Shown here one piece after another: positions 1-9,701 of a DNA stretch of 64,000 nucleotides. The DNA comes from Ignavibacteriota bacterium. GTDB taxonomy: Bacteria > Bacteroidota > Ignavibacteria > UBA10030 > UBA6906. The stretch covers positions 62,001 to 126,000 of the forward strand of contig JADJHP010000002.1 of the NCBI GenBank assembly GCA_016707525.1, in the 5' to 3' direction. Positions within the stretch are counted from its first letter, which is position 1. The number at the start of each line of letters is the position of its first letter. Made by a program: the position numbers and the translations under genes. A model generated the notes under the pieces. It was not told the origin of the DNA and did not search any database. It saw nothing but the letters and a program-made list of their open reading frames with translations.

Positions 1-596
1 GACAGGGATATCGCATGGTCCCGTTGTTTGCGGGCGATATTCTGCAGTCGCTGTGGATCGGTGATGCCCTGATTCGCCAGACCATCCGACAGCAGGATCA
101 CCCTGTTGATGTACTCGCGTCCGGTGTTCTTCTCTACCTGATGGAACCCCTCCACCATGCCCCCTCCAAGATTGGTCCAGCCACGGGGAGAGATCTCATC
201 AACAAGAGCACGGATCCCGTCCTTGTCGCGCCCCACACGTGATGCGGAACGGAGCACTTCCACCACATCGTCATAGATCACCAGCGAGAAGATATCCTCC
301 TGGTGGAGCTGGTCGATGAGGGTGTAGAGTGCTGCTTTGGCATAGGTCATTTTCGATTCATCGGACATGGAGCCGCTCCGGTCGAGGACGACGCACAGAT
401 TCACCGGCTTGCGGGTGGACCGTTGATGGTGGTGGGCAGCGATGGCAAGTCGCAGGTACACCTTTCCGCCGGCCGTGGAAACCGCGGGGCAGGTCAGGTG
501 ACCGGTAACGGCGATCCTGTCTCCCGGGGGAAGCGAGAATCCGAGGGATTGGGCCGCGAACAGCAGTGTGAGCAGGGTCCCGGCAGCGGTTTTCAT
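1..596 (-). CDS. VWA-domain secreted protein, C-terminus beyond window
   Basis: The frame opens at ATG 596 and runs off the left edge, so only about 198 N-terminal residues are visible. A hydrophobic signal peptide occupies residues 1-20. From about residue 65 a von Willebrand factor A domain begins with the MIDAS motif DRSGSMS (residues 72-78). The later metal-site threonine lies in GWTNLGGGM and the core segment LLSDGLANQG follows. A strong ribosome site (GGAGG) lies just upstream. VWA domains bind metal and mediate protein contacts; secreted bacterial members are often Ca-activated-channel-like proteins of unknown role. The frame is clean over its whole visible length. The function beyond metal-dependent adhesion or scaffolding is not determined. 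Confidence 0.85.
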   Translation of the reverse strand, partial: MKTAAGTLLTLLFAAQSLGFSLPPGDRIAVTGHLTCPAVSTAGGKVYLRLAIAAHHHQRSTRKPVNLCVVLDRSGSMSDESKMTYAKAALYTLIDQLHQEDIFSLVIYDDVVEVLRSASRVGRDKDGIRALVDEISPRGWTNLGGGMVEGFHQVEKNTGREYINRVILLSDGLANQGITDPQRLQNIARKQRDHAISL

Positions 597-829
597 ACTG
601 TACCTCCTCGTGTTTGTTCTGGGTGACACTGGGCTTCTGGAGGTTGATGCTGCGGGAGGAGGAAAGGTAAATGGCCGGGACAGGCTGTACCCGCACGCGT
701 TTTCGCCCTGTGCTGATGGTCACGACCTGGTGCGGGAGTAGCCCCTCTCCCTCCCGGGTAAAAACCACGAAGCCACTCTGGGATCCAGGGTGGCCTCGTC
801 GGCTGACATCTTCAGTCAATGGTGATCTT

Positions 830-2240
830 CTACGGGGTCGACGGCGGAATATTCTGGTTCATGCAGAACAGGTTTGTCGGATCGTAGAGGCGCTTGATCG
901 CCCGCAAACGATCCCATGTCGGACCGGGATACGCCTGGCGAACCCGTGCAGCCCCCTCATCTCCAAGGAAATTCACATACACTCCCTCGTCTCCCTGACC
1001 CAGGGCGTGTGCGACAGACGAAGCCCAGGCCTCATGGACTGTCCGGCTCTCGGGACGGTCATACATTGCCAGCATGCCGACCATGACCCGCCGTGCTCGA
1101 TGGGCATATGCGGTCGAATCGGCAGGCACGCGCGACACGGCGCCTCCCAGGACGCGGATCTGTGCGACCGCCATCGGGGTTGTGGAAGCTTGCAGAGCCC
1201 GGATCATCGTCTGTGCGGCGTGCTCGTCGATCGCATCGAGAAAGAGCGAGCGGACCGCGACGTTCGCCGGTTCGGGTCCCTTCAACTGATAGATCTCCGG
1301 AAAGTTCATGGGGTGGAGCATATCGACGATCGGAGGGATGATCGCACGCAGCGGCGCCACGGCGCGTTCAGCCTCCGGCGCATCGCCCGCATACATGATC
1401 AGGGCCGCGATGATGGGTTTGCCAATGTGCTCAGGGGGGATGAAGGGAAAGGGGAGGTGCATGCATCACATTGGCAATGACGGAGAGTTCGTCCGGAGCA
1501 GCTTCCGCGGCGGCAGCGAAACCACATACGGTATCGACAGTAGCGGGCAGCAGGAGCATACCGCCGAACACGTGATCGACCGGATGGAGCTGGAATCGAA
1601 ACCGGGTGGCGACGCCAAAATTTCCACCCCCGCCCCGGATGGCCCAGAACAGATCCGGGTGGTGGTCTGCATCCACGAGCATGAGGTTGCCGTCCGCCGT
1701 CACGAGTTCGGCAGCCAGCAGCTGGTCAATGGTGAGTCCGTATTTGCGCGTCAGAAACCCCACCCCGCCGCCGAGGGTGATTCCGCCGATCCCCACGCTG
1801 GCAGTATCGCCAAACCCGGTTGCGAGGCCGTGCTGCGCAGCTGCAAGCGTATATTCTCCGGCAGTAAGGCCGGTGCCGGCCCAAGCGGTGCGCGTTCCCG
1901 CATCGATCTCCATCGAATTCAGGTCGCGCAGATCCAGCACGATGCCACCGTCGACGACGCTGTTGCCGGCGATGTCGTGTCCTCCGCTGCGGATGGCAAG
2001 CCGCATTCCCTTGTCACGTGCGTAGTGCACGATACGGATGACATCCGACACTTCCGCGGCCCTCACGATCATGGAGGGCCGGCGGTCCACCCATCCATTG
2101 AAGACCTTTCTGGCATCATCATATCCGGGATCCTGCGGGATGATGACCCGCCCATGGAGCGTCCCTTTCAGCCTCTCGAATGAGGCCTGACCGTCCAGCG
2201 CGCGTGCTGGTTCGATGGCGTAGCCCACTCTATCCTCCAC
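830..2240 (-). CDS. FAD-linked oxidase, berberine-bridge (BBE) type, frameshifted
   Basis: Two frames join into one protein of about 470 residues, the usual family size. The N-terminal part (2240 to about 1450) is an FAD-binding PCMH domain with RSGGHDIAG, whose His is the conserved covalent flavin site; the second (Cys) attachment position is occupied by GDTASVGIGG, so attachment is probably single. The C-terminal part ends in YDPTNLFCMNQNI, typical of the BBE domain. The break lies in a homopolymer-rich stretch: removing one T of TTT (coding strand, plus 1448-1450) restores APPLPFIPPEHIG and a continuous frame. The start is GTG at 2240. Family members oxidise sugars, alkaloids or other alcohols with O2; the substrate is unknown. 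A sequencing indel is as likely as true decay. Confidence 0.8.
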
Positions 2241-2473
2241 TCGTCTCTATGGGAAAGAACAACTGTTTGGAGGTGTACGGAGAGGTACAGGGCCAGGTTG
2301 CAGGGGACCCGGTCTCATCGGGGCCCCGGTGAAGGCCATGACATGTTGAAGCCATGCCGTAGAGTACGGCGCCGGAGCTTCCCATGAGTCTCCCTCTCGT
2401 GCGGATTTCGCGGATCCTCCGTAGGCTGAGAGTGGTGTGGTGAAACACCACCGTTGACTGGATGCGTGTGACC

Positions 2474-2815
2474 TTAGAGCGTGAAGCGTGCGGCCAGTTC
2501 GTTGTCCACGAGGACGGTCGTTTCCCAGCCGGTGCCAAAGATCCCCAGGATCCCGCTGTTGTACGTCGAGAAGAAATGCACCACGACCCCCCGGTAGGTT
2601 CCCTTCGCATCGATCGTATTGGCGAACGGAGCGGGCTTCGCGGCGACGACCACGCTGTCATTGATGGCTATGGAGATCGTGTTGGTGATGGAGGCTTTGC
2701 TTGCAGTGATGTTCCATGGTGTTTCGGCGGTCCTGGATTTGTAGCTGGACAGTTGTGATGAACCGCAGCCGGCGAGCATGAGGAGTGCAGCAAGTGCGAG
2801 CAGGGATCTGGACAT
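2474..2815 (-). CDS. small lipoprotein, unknown function
   Basis: A 113-residue protein starting MSRSLLALAALLMLAGC, a textbook lipoprotein signal with lipobox LAGC, so it should be lipidated and membrane-anchored. The start is set by AGGAGG a few bases upstream; a longer in-frame extension to 2890 lacks such a site and would hide the signal peptide. The mature part is small and beta-rich in appearance (IAINDSVVV, RGVVVHFFS, TTVLVDNELAARFTL), possibly a short immunoglobulin-like or lipocalin-like fold, but I do not recognise a family. It lies between the flavin oxidase and the divergent rhamnosidase. Confidence 0.75.
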   Translation of the reverse strand: MSRSLLALAALLMLAGCGSSQLSSYKSRTAETPWNITASKASITNTISIAINDSVVVAAKPAPFANTIDAKGTYRGVVVHFFSTYNSGILGIFGTGWETTVLVDNELAARFTL

Positions 2816-3064
2816 GGTTGTGCCTCCTGTGTGGATGTGTGAACCGTGGGTTGCTATGATGTACATGGGAACCTTCGTGGCATCGGTCATGATGGTTCAG
2901 AGCAATGACGGGCACCGGAAGTCGCTCGGGGACGTGCGACTTCGCCTGCGATCATCCTGGGGCAAAGTGCGGGATAATTGAAAAGTACTAACACACAAGG
3001 CAAGAACTTGGTTCCTGGTGACCGGTGGTTCTGACAGGAAAGCGAACCGTGTCAGGCGCGTGTC

Positions 3065-3093
3065 TTGATGTTGGATCGTCCTGCCCCTATATT
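3065..3093 (+). promoter_or_regulatory. candidate sigma70-type promoter of the rhamnosidase gene
   Basis: TTGATG (3065-3070) and TATATT (3088-3093) are separated by exactly 17 bases and lie 62 bases upstream of the GH78 start. The rest of the 2816-3154 intergenic stretch shows no gene. Prediction from hexamers only. Confidence 0.5.
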
Positions 3094-3154
3094 CCATTGC
3101 TCTTCCACCGACCCTCCACGTCCGGTCGCCGGGTCCCGTTCAAAATAAGAGGAA

Positions 3155-6100
3155 ATGATGAGATCACGAGCACAGCAGATCATACTACTATGCGGCCTTG
3201 TGCTGGTTCAGGGATGTGGTTCCATGGTGTCAGCGGCCCTGCGTCCGCAAGCCCTGAAGTGTGAATACCGTCCGGACCCCGTGGGTATCGATGCCCTGCA
3301 TCCCCGACTGAGCTGGGAACTCGCGAGCAAGGAGAATGGCGAGAACCAGACGAGGTACCGGATCCTCGTTGCGAGCAGTACGAAGCTCCTGGATGCGCAT
3401 GTGGGAGATGTCTGGGATACGAAGATCGTGCACTCATCACAGTCCGTGAATGTCCCGTATGGCGGGGCCCCGCTGAGGTCCGGCCAGAAGTGCTTCTGGA
3501 AGGTCATGGCCTGGGATAAGGATGGGGTGGCGTCGGCATGGAGCAGTCCGTCATTCTGGAGTATGGGCCTTCTGACCAGGGATGATTGGAAGACTCAATG
3601 GATCGGGTTGGACAAGCCTGTGGGCATGGACGATACGACCGAATACACCAGACTGTCGGCACGGTATGTCCGGAAAGAATTTCAGGTAGGACAGCGCATC
3701 CAGAGTGCGACCGCGTACATCTGTGGGCTCGGACTCTACGAACTGTCCATCAACGGGAAGAAGGTTGGCAACGAGGTCCTCGTCCCTGCCCAGACACAAT
3801 TCAACAAGACGGTCCTGTACAACACCTATGACGTAACTGGTTCTATCACCAAAGGTGCCAACGCCATAGGCGTCGTTCTGGGTAATGGAAGATACTTCAC
3901 CATGCGGAAGTCCAAGAATGCGAACTTCGGGTTTCCGAAGATGGTCCTGCAGGTGGAGATCGTCTTTGATGATGGAACGAGACAGATCATAGCGAGCGAT
4001 GGGACATGGAAGATCACCGGGGACGGGCCGATCACGGAGAATAACGAATATGATGGCGAAAAGTACGATGCGCGGAAGGAAATGAAGGGATGGGACAAGG
4101 TCGGGTTCGATGATGCGGCCTGGATCAGTGCCGAGGTCCTTCGTGCGCCATCGGACCGCCTCGTGGCCCAGATGAACGAGCCGATACGCATCACCGAAAC
4201 CATAACGCCGATCAGTGTGAAGAAGATCCGGCATGGTCTCTACATATTCGATATGGGGCAGAATATGGTCGGTTGGGTGAGACTCCGGGCGCGCGCCGAT
4301 GCCGGTACCAGGATCCGTCTGCGTTTCGCGGAATCGCTGGATGGCGACTCCCTGTACCTGGCCAATATCCGTGATGCGAAGGTCACAGATGAATACATCT
4401 GCAGAGGGGGCGCGCTGGAGGAATGGCAGCCACGCTTCACGTATCACGGATTCCGATTCGTGGAGATGACGGGATTCCCGGGCGAACCCGATCTGGCGAC
4501 CATTGAAGGGGCGGTGGTTCATGATGATGTGACAAGGATCGGACGGTTTGCCTGTTCGAACGACGTCATGAACCGGACCTTCAGAAATGCCATATGGGGC
4601 ATCCGTGGCAACTACAGGAGCTTCCCGACCGATTGCCCACAGAGAGATGAGCGACAGGGCTGGCTCGGGGACAGAGCGGCAGGATCGAAGGGCGAGAGCT
4701 ATGTCTTCAACATCGCCAGTCTCTACGCGAAGTGGGTCAGGGACATCATCGATGCACAGAGAGCCGACGGTTCCATTCCCGATGTCTGCCCGGCGTATTG
4801 GGATCTGTACTCGGACAATGTGACCTGGGACGGAACTCCCATCGTTCTGCTGGCAATGCTGAGGGAACAGTATGCGGACATGGACATCATCCGGCAAGCA
4901 TACCCCTCCATGAAGAAATGGCATGCCTACATGTCGGGAAGGTATCTTAGGAATGACCTGATGCCGCGCGACACATATGGGGATTGGTGTGTCCCGCCCG
5001 ATGAACCCGAGGCCATCCATTCCGCCGATCCTTCAAAGAGAACGTCCGGATCATATATTGGCAGCGCCTATTTCTATTTCCTGACCACCACGATGAGCAA
5101 GTTTGCGCAGCTTCTGGGCGAGAAGGATGACGAGGCCTCCTTTGCCCGCCAGGCGGAACGGATGAAAGCGTCATTCAACAAGACCTACTTTGATGAGAAG
5201 ACACGGACCTACAGCAACAACACCGCAACCGCGAGCATTCTGGCCCTTGCGTTCGACCTGGTGGAGCCCGCCAACAGGAAGACGGTCGCCGACAATCTGG
5301 TCGAGGTGATCGAGACCCGGTTCAGGGGGCACATCCCCACCGGGCTCGTTGGTGCCCAGTTCCTGATGAGAACGCTGACCCGGATCGGCCGGGCTGACAT
5401 TGCCCATCGATTCGCTACACAGACGGACTACCCGAGCTGGGGATACATGGCCCGGAGCGGCGCGACCACCATCTGGGAACTGTGGAACGGGAACACCGCC
5501 GACCCGGCCATGAATTCGCAGAACCACGTGATGCTCCTTGGCGACCTTCTCTCGTGGTTCTATGAGGATCTTGCAGGCATCAGAACGCGTGAAGGGGAAG
5601 CGGGCTTCAAAGAACTCGTCATGAATCCCACCCTCATCGCCGGCCTGGATTCTGTACAGGCATCACATGTCTCTCCCTACGGCCCCATCCTGAGCGCCTG
5701 GCGTGTTGCGGACAAACAGTTCTCATGGGATATCACCGTTCCCGTGAATGTCACTGCGACGGTCCATATCCCGGCAGGAAGACCGGAGGACGTCACGGAA
5801 AATGGTCGTCCGATCTCGCAGACACGAGACCACAGGATCGTCGGGATGCAGGATGGAAAGCTGGTGATTCAGATCGCTTCGGGACGGTACCACTTTTCAT
5901 CGACAGGCTTTGCGGTGGTGGAGCCCCCGCTCAACGTAGCGACGCCACGCATTGATGCGCCGCGATTATCCGATGCGCGCCCGATCCCGATCCGGATCAC
6001 CTGCGAGACACCGGGGGCGACGGTGCGTTTCACGACAAACGATACACCCCCTAACGGCGCGTCGCAGATCTATCATGACCCGTTCGAGGTTGGGAAGAGT

Positions 6101-6652
6101 TGCGTCGTGCGTGCCCGGGCCTTCAAGGAAGGATACACTGGGAGTTACGAAGCGAAGGCGGAGTTCGACATTCATCGCGAGCGGATCCCGGTACAGGGCA
6201 TCACATTCCTGACCCCATACTCATCGAAGTATCTTCCGGCGCGTGGGGATCGGACGTTGATCGATGGCGAAGAGGGTTCGCTGTCGTACACCGACAAGAA
6301 GTGGGCAGGCTACGAAGCAGGGGACATGGTCGTGGTGCTGGATATGGGGAAGACCACGGAGATCCATTCGGTCATCATGAGGTTCTTGAGCAATCCGGGG
6401 TCATGGATATTCACGCCGGAAGCGATCGAGGTAAGCACGTCGAACACCGGAGAGCAGTTCACTCCGGCGTCGAGCGTTCAGAATGGGGTCCCCCAGGAGA
6501 CCTATCCAAGTCAGAAGTATTCAATACCGTTGAACACGATAGAGGCGCGGTATCTGAAGATACGGGTCAAGAACTACGGCACATGCCCCGACTGGCACAC
6601 GTCGGCTGGCGGGGCTGCGTGGATGTTCGTCGATGAAATCTTTGTGGAATAG
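3155..6652 (+). CDS. secreted alpha-L-rhamnosidase, GH78, with C-terminal CHB_HEX and F5/8 domains
   Basis: A 1165-residue exported enzyme. It should release terminal alpha-L-rhamnose from plant or microbial glycans outside the cytoplasm. An N-terminal hydrophobic segment ends in VQGC (Cys 21), probably a lipoprotein anchor although Gln at -2 is unusual. Beta-sandwich domains follow, then the (alpha/alpha)6 catalytic barrel with DCPQRDERQGWLGD (acid region, Glu 499) and TTIWELW (Glu 775), the two signature glutamate regions of GH78. After about residue 925 comes a chitobiase C-terminal-like module (PGATVRFTTNDTPP), then from about 1010 a discoidin F5/8-like domain ending AAWMFVDEIFVE. These extra modules make it longer than many family members. 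AAGAGG precedes the start; ATG 3155 and ATG 3158 are both possible. Free rhamnose could feed RhaT and RhaM encoded 3 kb downstream. Confidence 0.93.
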   Translation: MMRSRAQQIILLCGLVLVQGCGSMVSAALRPQALKCEYRPDPVGIDALHPRLSWELASKENGENQTRYRILVASSTKLLDAHVGDVWDTKIVHSSQSVNVPYGGAPLRSGQKCFWKVMAWDKDGVASAWSSPSFWSMGLLTRDDWKTQWIGLDKPVGMDDTTEYTRLSARYVRKEFQVGQRIQSATAYICGLGLYELSINGKKVGNEVLVPAQTQFNKTVLYNTYDVTGSITKGANAIGVVLGNGRYFTMRKSKNANFGFPKMVLQVEIVFDDGTRQIIASDGTWKITGDGPITENNEYDGEKYDARKEMKGWDKVGFDDAAWISAEVLRAPSDRLVAQMNEPIRITETITPISVKKIRHGLYIFDMGQNMVGWVRLRARADAGTRIRLRFAESLDGDSLYLANIRDAKVTDEYICRGGALEEWQPRFTYHGFRFVEMTGFPGEPDLATIEGAVVHDDVTRIGRFACSNDVMNRTFRNAIWGIRGNYRSFPTDCPQRDERQGWLGDRAAGSKGESYVFNIASLYAKWVRDIIDAQRADGSIPDVCPAYWDLYSDNVTWDGTPIVLLAMLREQYADMDIIRQAYPSMKKWHAYMSGRYLRNDLMPRDTYGDWCVPPDEPEAIHSADPSKRTSGSYIGSAYFYFLTTTMSKFAQLLGEKDDEASFARQAERMKASFNKTYFDEKTRTYSNNTATASILALAFDLVEPANRKTVADNLVEVIETRFRGHIPTGLVGAQFLMRTLTRIGRADIAHRFATQTDYPSWGYMARSGATTIWELWNGNTADPAMNSQNHVMLLGDLLSWFYEDLAGIRTREGEAGFKELVMNPTLIAGLDSVQASHVSPYGPILSAWRVADKQFSWDITVPVNVTATVHIPAGRPEDVTENGRPISQTRDHRIVGMQDGKLVIQIASGRYHFSSTGFAVVEPPLNVATPRIDAPRLSDARPIPIRITCETPGATVRFTTNDTPPNGASQIYHDPFEVGKSCVVRARAFKEGYTGSYEAKAEFDIHRERIPVQGITFLTPYSSKYLPARGDRTLIDGEEGSLSYTDKKWAGYEAGDMVVVLDMGKTTEIHSVIMRFLSNPGSWIFTPEAIEVSTSNTGEQFTPASSVQNGVPQETYPSQKYSIPLNTIEARYLKIRVKNYGTCPDWHTSAGGAAWMFVDEIFVE

Positions 6653-6656
6653 AGGG

Positions 6657-7121
6657 TCAGAAGCGCAATCCGATCGCCAGTTGGAGATTGTTTGTTTTTG
6701 AAAGAAATCCCTTCAGCTGGAAGTAGGGATACACGGACTCACGAGTCCCCAGGGCGAACCCGGTCAGAAGATTCAGCCCGACATTGGTGTCCGAAAAGCT
6801 GTTCACGCTGATATACATCACACCCAGACCGCCGCCCAGCCAGACGTGCGCATCCGTGCGGATGGGAAAATCATAGTGTCCGTCGAGACTCATGAACAGG
6901 CTCGTGGCCCCGCTGATAAAGACATATTCGATCATCGGGTTGATGTACAGATCCGGTGCGATGCCCGTGATGATGCCACCGCCGAGCGTCACATCCGACC
7001 CCTCTGTGAAGAGTCCCACGCGGACATCGCCGCGCACCTGCGCATAGGACTGCGATGAACTTGCCGCCACGATGAGGGCGAGTACCAGACTCGCTGTCAA
7101 GAAGAGATGAGAAGCTTTCAT
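6657..7121 (-). CDS. small outer-membrane beta-barrel protein
   Basis: A 154-residue protein with a signal peptide (MKASHLFLTASLVLALIVAA, cleavage likely after SYA). The mature part alternates polar and hydrophobic residues as in transmembrane strands (VWLGGGLGVMYISV, LNLLTGFALGT, PYFQLKGF) and ends NLQLAIGLRF, with the terminal Phe that marks outer-membrane barrels. GGAGG upstream fixes the start at 7121 rather than the longer frame from 7154. It converges with the rhamnosidase gene, leaving 4 bases between stops. A porin-like or structural role is possible; the specific function is unknown. Confidence 0.75.
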   Translation of the reverse strand: MKASHLFLTASLVLALIVAASSSQSYAQVRGDVRVGLFTEGSDVTLGGGIITGIAPDLYINPMIEYVFISGATSLFMSLDGHYDFPIRTDAHVWLGGGLGVMYISVNSFSDTNVGLNLLTGFALGTRESVYPYFQLKGFLSKTNNLQLAIGLRF

Positions 7122-7211
7122 GTAACCTCCATTGGTGTTGGAAAACCATTGCACGGGCAGGATCCCGTGGACCCTGCCCCCGATCTTGTCGATCCTCCGC
7201 TCGAAGCCGTC

Positions 7212-7490
7212 TCAGAATGCGAGCCGGAGGCCTGCGTTCGCAAAGAATGCACGGCCCTTCCCGATATCAATAGTGCTCACCGAGCTCACATCGCTCAGCG
7301 ACCATTCGTACTGGACGTCCGCGAAGAAGATGAGGATATCCACCGCGCCACCCCGGGGACTGGTGAATATCCTTCATGCTCCCGGGGCTCCTGGTAACGA
7401 TGAATGCCGACTCCTCGAAGACGCGGAGGGAAACTGGTCCTTCTGTGCCGATCATGGAAGGAGTGCCACCGGGATCCGTAGCCGTTGATA
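7212..7490 (-). pseudogene. broken outer-membrane beta-barrel gene fragment
   Basis: On the minus strand a segment reads AVDILIFFADVQYEWSLS and ends in AFFANAGLRLAF before TGA at 7214-7212, the C-terminal pattern of an outer-membrane barrel. About 50 codons up the frame is interrupted by TGA; the preceding similar-looking sequence (SLRVFEESAFIVTRSPGS) is in another frame. No start or signal peptide could be found. It is either the tail of a second barrel gene next to the intact one at 6657-7121, or a gene scrambled by poor consensus beside the G/C block. Confidence 0.5.
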
Positions 7491-7664
7491 TCGTTCTTGA
7501 CTCACTTTGAGTGTGAGGCCGTTCTGGGGAGACACGAGCTTCTGTCCGGCCACGCAGCGCCCGCTAGGTTCTTGGACTTCTAAGGTGACGAGGCAGTTTG
7601 ACACCACGGCGACCACGGCAGAAAGACAGACATCGTCGAAGTATTCTCATGTCGAAAGCCTTCC

Positions 7665-7829
7665 TCAAAGTGAATGATGCGATATGGGAGTCTCACGACT
7701 CGCCGTACTCGCGACGACAGCGTAGATCGCAAGTATCAGAAAAATGATGATGAAACCCCCCAGGGAATACGAAGTGATGACCCCCAGGACCCACAGGAAG
7801 ACCATAATTATCGCGAGGTTGACCGACAT
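7665..7829 (-). CDS. 54-residue membrane protein, lmo0937/DUF5670-like
   Basis: A short frame, ATG 7829 to TGA 7665, encodes a very hydrophobic peptide: LAIIMVFLWVLGVITS, then YSLGGFIIIFLILAIYAVV, then a short polar tail. The pattern of two helices around a TSYSLGG turn matches my memory of the lmo0937/DUF5670 family of tiny membrane proteins (often with the form LWxLGLxTSYTLGG). AAAGGG lies about seven bases before the start. Members are often stress-induced and of unknown function. It sits just before the anomalous G/C block, and its upstream region may be corrupted. Confidence 0.7.
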   Translation of the reverse strand: MSVNLAIIMVFLWVLGVITSYSLGGFIIIFLILAIYAVVASTASRETPISHHSL

Positions 7830-7976
7830 TGAAGTGCCCTTTCGAGCCTGGTTGAACGATCGAGACCGGAGGCCTCTGCGGATCTGTAGCTGTAGTATAC
7901 CGGACCCGGGCCTCGGATTGAATCGGCTGAGAGGATGAAAGAATAGCTAATCCTGAAGAGAGAGAATCACCCCCGA

Positions 7977-9538
7977 GAGCCGGCCCGGCCCGGCGCCCCC
8001 CCCCCCCCCCCCCCGCGAGCCCCAGGGGGCCCGGGGGGCCCCCGCCCCCCCCCCCGCCCCCGCGGCGCGCCGCGGCGGCCCCCCCGGGGGCCGAGGGCCC
8101 GCCCCCCCCCGGACCGGGGGGGGCCCCCCGGGCCCGCCCCCGGGGGGGGCCCCCGGGGCCCCCACAGGGGGGGCCCCCCGCGCCCCCGGCGCCCCCCCCG
8201 GCCCCCCCCCCCCGCCCCCCTCTCCGCCCCCCCCGCCGGCGCCGACCGCCCCCCCCCCCCCCCCCGCCCCCCCCCCCCCCCCCCCCCCCGCCCGCGCCCC
8301 GCCCGGGGGGCCGCGGAGAAGGGGGGCACCCGCGCCCCCCCCCCCCCCCCCGCCCCCCCCCGCCCCCCGGCCGGGGGCCGGGCCGGCCGGGGCGGGCGGG
8401 GGAACCGGGGCCGGGGGCCCGGGGCCCCCGGGGCCCGCGGCCCCCGGCGGCGGGGGGGCCGAGGGGGGCGGGGCGGCGCGGGGGGCCCGGGGGGGGGCCG
8501 GGGGGGGCCGGGGGGGGCCCCCCGCGCGGGGGCCGCGCCCCGAGACCCGGAAGGGGGGGGGGCCGGGGACCCCCCGCCCCGGCCCCCCCGGGGCCCCCCC
8601 CGGGGGCGCCCCCGCCCCGGGCCGGGGGCGGGGGGGTGCTCCCGGCCCGCGGGCCGGGCGGCCCCCCCGGCGGGGGGAGGGGGGGGCCGGGGGGGGGGGG
8701 GCCCCGCCGGGGGGGGGGGGCGGCCCGGGCAGGGGGGCCGGGGCCGGCCCGCCCCGCCCCGGCCCCGGCCCCCCCCGCCCCCCCCCCCCCCCCCCCCGCC
8801 CCCGCCGGGCGCCCCCGGCCCCCGGGGGGGGGCGCGCCCCGTGGCCCCTGCCGCACCGCCCCCCCCGATGGGGGGGGGGGGCCGGCGGGGGAGGCCCCGG
8901 CCCGGAACCCCACAAGAGGTCCGGGGGCGACACCGCCGGCGCCCCCCGGCGGGGCCGCGGCGCCCCCCGGCCCCTACCCCGGGGGGGGGCCCCCCCCCGC
9001 CCCCGCCCCCCGCCGCCGGGACCCCCCCCGGGGGGGGGGACCGCCGGGAGGGGGACGGCCGGCCGGCCCCGCGCCCGCCCGCGCCCCGGGGCCGCCCCCC
9101 CCCCGACGGCGGGGGGGGGGCGCGCCCCCGCCCCCGGGCCCCGGGGGGGGCCACCCCCCCCCCCCCCCCCCCCCCCCGGCCCCCCCCGGCGGTCCCCGGC
9201 GCCCCCGCGCGGCGCGGGGGGGGCCCCCGGGGGGGGGGGGGGGGGGGGCCCCCGCCCGGGCGGGGGGGGGGGGGGCGCCCCCGCCGCGGGGCCGGCGGCG
9301 GGGGGCCCCCCCGGGGGGGGGCTTTTCCGGGGGCTGCGGGGGGGGGTTCCGGGGAAGGGAGGGGCGCCGCGGGGGCGGCGGGGGGCCCCCCCCCCGCGGG
9401 GGGGGCGCCCCCCCCGGGCCCCACCCGCCGGCCTTTTTGCCCCGGGGGGGTTTGGGGCCCCCCCCCGGGAAAGGCGGGGGCGGGGGGGGGCCCCGCGGGG
9501 GGGCGGGGCGGGGGGGGGGGCGGGGGGCTGCCCGGGAA
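7977..9538. other. anomalous near-pure G/C block, probable assembly artefact
   Basis: About 1.56 kb consist almost only of long runs of C and G; my hand count gives roughly 75 A or T bases, around 95% G+C, against about 60% in the flanks. All six frames are open or nearly so because stop codons cannot form, and the translations are Gly/Pro/Arg/Ala runs with no domain. No direct periodicity, hairpin ladder or known repeat was seen. The edges are abrupt. The most likely explanation is a wrongly filled gap or failed consensus. I see no genuine gene in 7830-9701. Confidence 0.75.
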
Positions 9539-9701
9539 TTGACTTTTGTGCAAGTTCGGGCTATGTTGCAAACGTCCGGGATGTGCGCCGGATCTCTTCT
9601 GTTCCACCTTCACTCTCTTACCTCCGACGCCGTGAGCAAACAGTGCGATGGGCCTCGGTGGTGGTCTCTGCTCTTCCAATCCTAGAAAGAGGACCCAATA
9701 G

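Noticed and set aside
3551..5020. 489-codon open frame on the minus strand
   Set aside because: Antisense to the well-supported GH78 gene; no ribosome site or family resemblance.
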